From Lachnospiraceae bacterium (GTDB lineage Bacteria > Bacillota > Clostridia > Lachnospirales > Lachnospiraceae): a stretch of DNA of 64,000 nucleotides. Below are positions 63,596-64,000 of the stretch, in pieces. The notes below the pieces were generated by a model. The model saw only the letters and a program-made list of their open reading frames with translations. It ran no database searches and had not been told where the DNA came from. A program made the translations under genes and the position numbers. Numbering within the stretch: position 1 is the stretch's first letter; the number at the start of each line of letters is the position of its first letter. Location of the stretch: contig JAILRA010000029.1 of NCBI GenBank assembly GCA_024698715.1, positions 1 to 64,000 of the forward strand. The letters are read 5' to 3'.

Positions 63596-64000
63596 GATAA
63601 AAGAAGCATTTTCAGATAAAAAAGCATTTATACCTTTCATTACCTGCGGTGATCCCGATCTTGAGACAACCAAAAAATGCGTGATCGAAATGGTAAAGAA
63701 CGGAGCAAGTATCATAGAACTCGGAATCCCTTTTTCGGATCCGACAGCCGAAGGTCCGGTGATACAGGAAGCCAATATGCGTGCGTTGTCGGCAGGAACC
63801 ACTACGGATAAGATATTCGATATGGTAGTTGAATTAAGAAAAGAAGTTTCGATCCCTCTTGCTTTTATGACATATGCGAATGTCGTATATTCGTACGGAA
63901 GCGAAAGATTCATAAAGAAATGCAGTGAGATCGGAATGGACGGACTTATCCTTCCCGATGTTCCGTATGAAGAAAAAGAAGAATTTTCCGAAATCTGCGA
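63588..64000 (+). CDS. trpA: Tryptophan synthase alpha chain, truncated by the window edge
   Basis: The first ~137 codons of trpA, starting at ATG 63588 inside the end of trpB with GAGGAGAG upstream. Visible motifs are [15 protein letters not shown] with the catalytic Glu in [21 protein letters not shown] and the second catalytic Asp in [12 protein letters not shown] follows near the edge. The gene runs off the right end of the window. Confidence 0.95.
   Translation, partial: MSKIKEAFSDKKAFIPFITCGDPDLETTKKCVIEMVKNGASIIELGIPFSDPTAEGPVIQEANMRALSAGTTTDKIFDMVVELRKEVSIPLAFMTYANVVYSYGSERFIKKCSEIGMDGLILPDVPYEEKEEFSEIC

Overview
The window looks like chromosomal DNA from a low-to-moderate GC Gram-positive anaerobe of the Clostridia, most likely a Lachnospiraceae member; a Butyrivibrio-like genome would fit but cannot be proven from sequence alone. 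The grounds are T-box leaders upstream of thrS and the trp genes, the tig-clpP-clpX-engB order, a single-chain clostridial-type PurL, small families typical of this group (DUF6062, DUF4364, DUF6273/SLH, TIGR01440, CxxCxxCC proteins) and strong AGGAGG-type ribosome binding sites. I see no prophage, insertion sequence, plasmid backbone or CRISPR array; gene density and codon style are even across the window.

Layout. 1-1090: 3' end of a 23S rRNA gene followed, without a 5S gene, by a structured and repeat-rich spacer and seven tRNA genes (Asn, Glu, Thr, Met, Asp, Val, Leu). 1.2-8.2 kb: a two-component system, then leftward genes (TIGR01440 protein, ECF S component, CxxCxxCC protein, DUF2156 protein) and an SLH surface protein. 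8.2-14.5 kb: T-box/thrS, uridine phosphorylase, a large solute-binding lipoprotein and a DJ-1 protein. 14.5-18.8 kb: protein quality control (trigger factor, ClpP, ClpX), the ribosome-assembly GTPase EngB and an orphan tRNA-Pro with anticodon AGG. 18.9-23.8 kb: CheV, a very highly charged membrane protein carrying FliM-like EIDAIL motifs, then hisH, hisF and ung. 23.9-30.3 kb: a bacterial dynamin-like GTPase, an EamA transporter, Dtd, 5-formyl-THF cyclo-ligase and a beta-CASP RNase-like enzyme. 30.4-36 kb: DUF6062 protein, the aspartate-family genes hom - degenerate ApgM-like gene - aspartokinase, and a leftward SPFH/RHH pair with its own promoter and iteron-like operator. 36.2-39.3 kb: two exported, C-terminally anchored surface proteins. 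39.4-48.8 kb: PseB, GroES/GroEL, a polar amino-acid ABC transporter, a GC-rich repeat-bearing intergenic region and PurL. 48.9-56.2 kb: small lipoprotein, hisC, export protein, methyltransferase, Hsp33, malic enzyme, DUF4364, CapA and a DUF308 membrane protein. 56.2-59.5 kb: a TPP-riboswitch-controlled thiamine-precursor ABC transporter. 59.5-64 kb: a T-box(Trp) leader followed by trpD, trpC, trpF, trpB and a trpA that runs off the window.

Most of the window is housekeeping. The observations I would follow first are: (1) the shortened relative of the proposed homoserine kinase/ApgM family between hom and aspartokinase, which has lost its middle domain and all three histidine metal ligands; (2) the CheV-adjacent membrane protein with FliM-like motifs; (3) the SPFH-RHH operon with three GATATC-type iterons just downstream of a good promoter; (4) a possible second, translational RNA switch between the trp T-box and trpD; and (5) several unexplained tandem or dispersed repeats in non-coding DNA. 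Family comparisons come from memory of the families; no searches were run.
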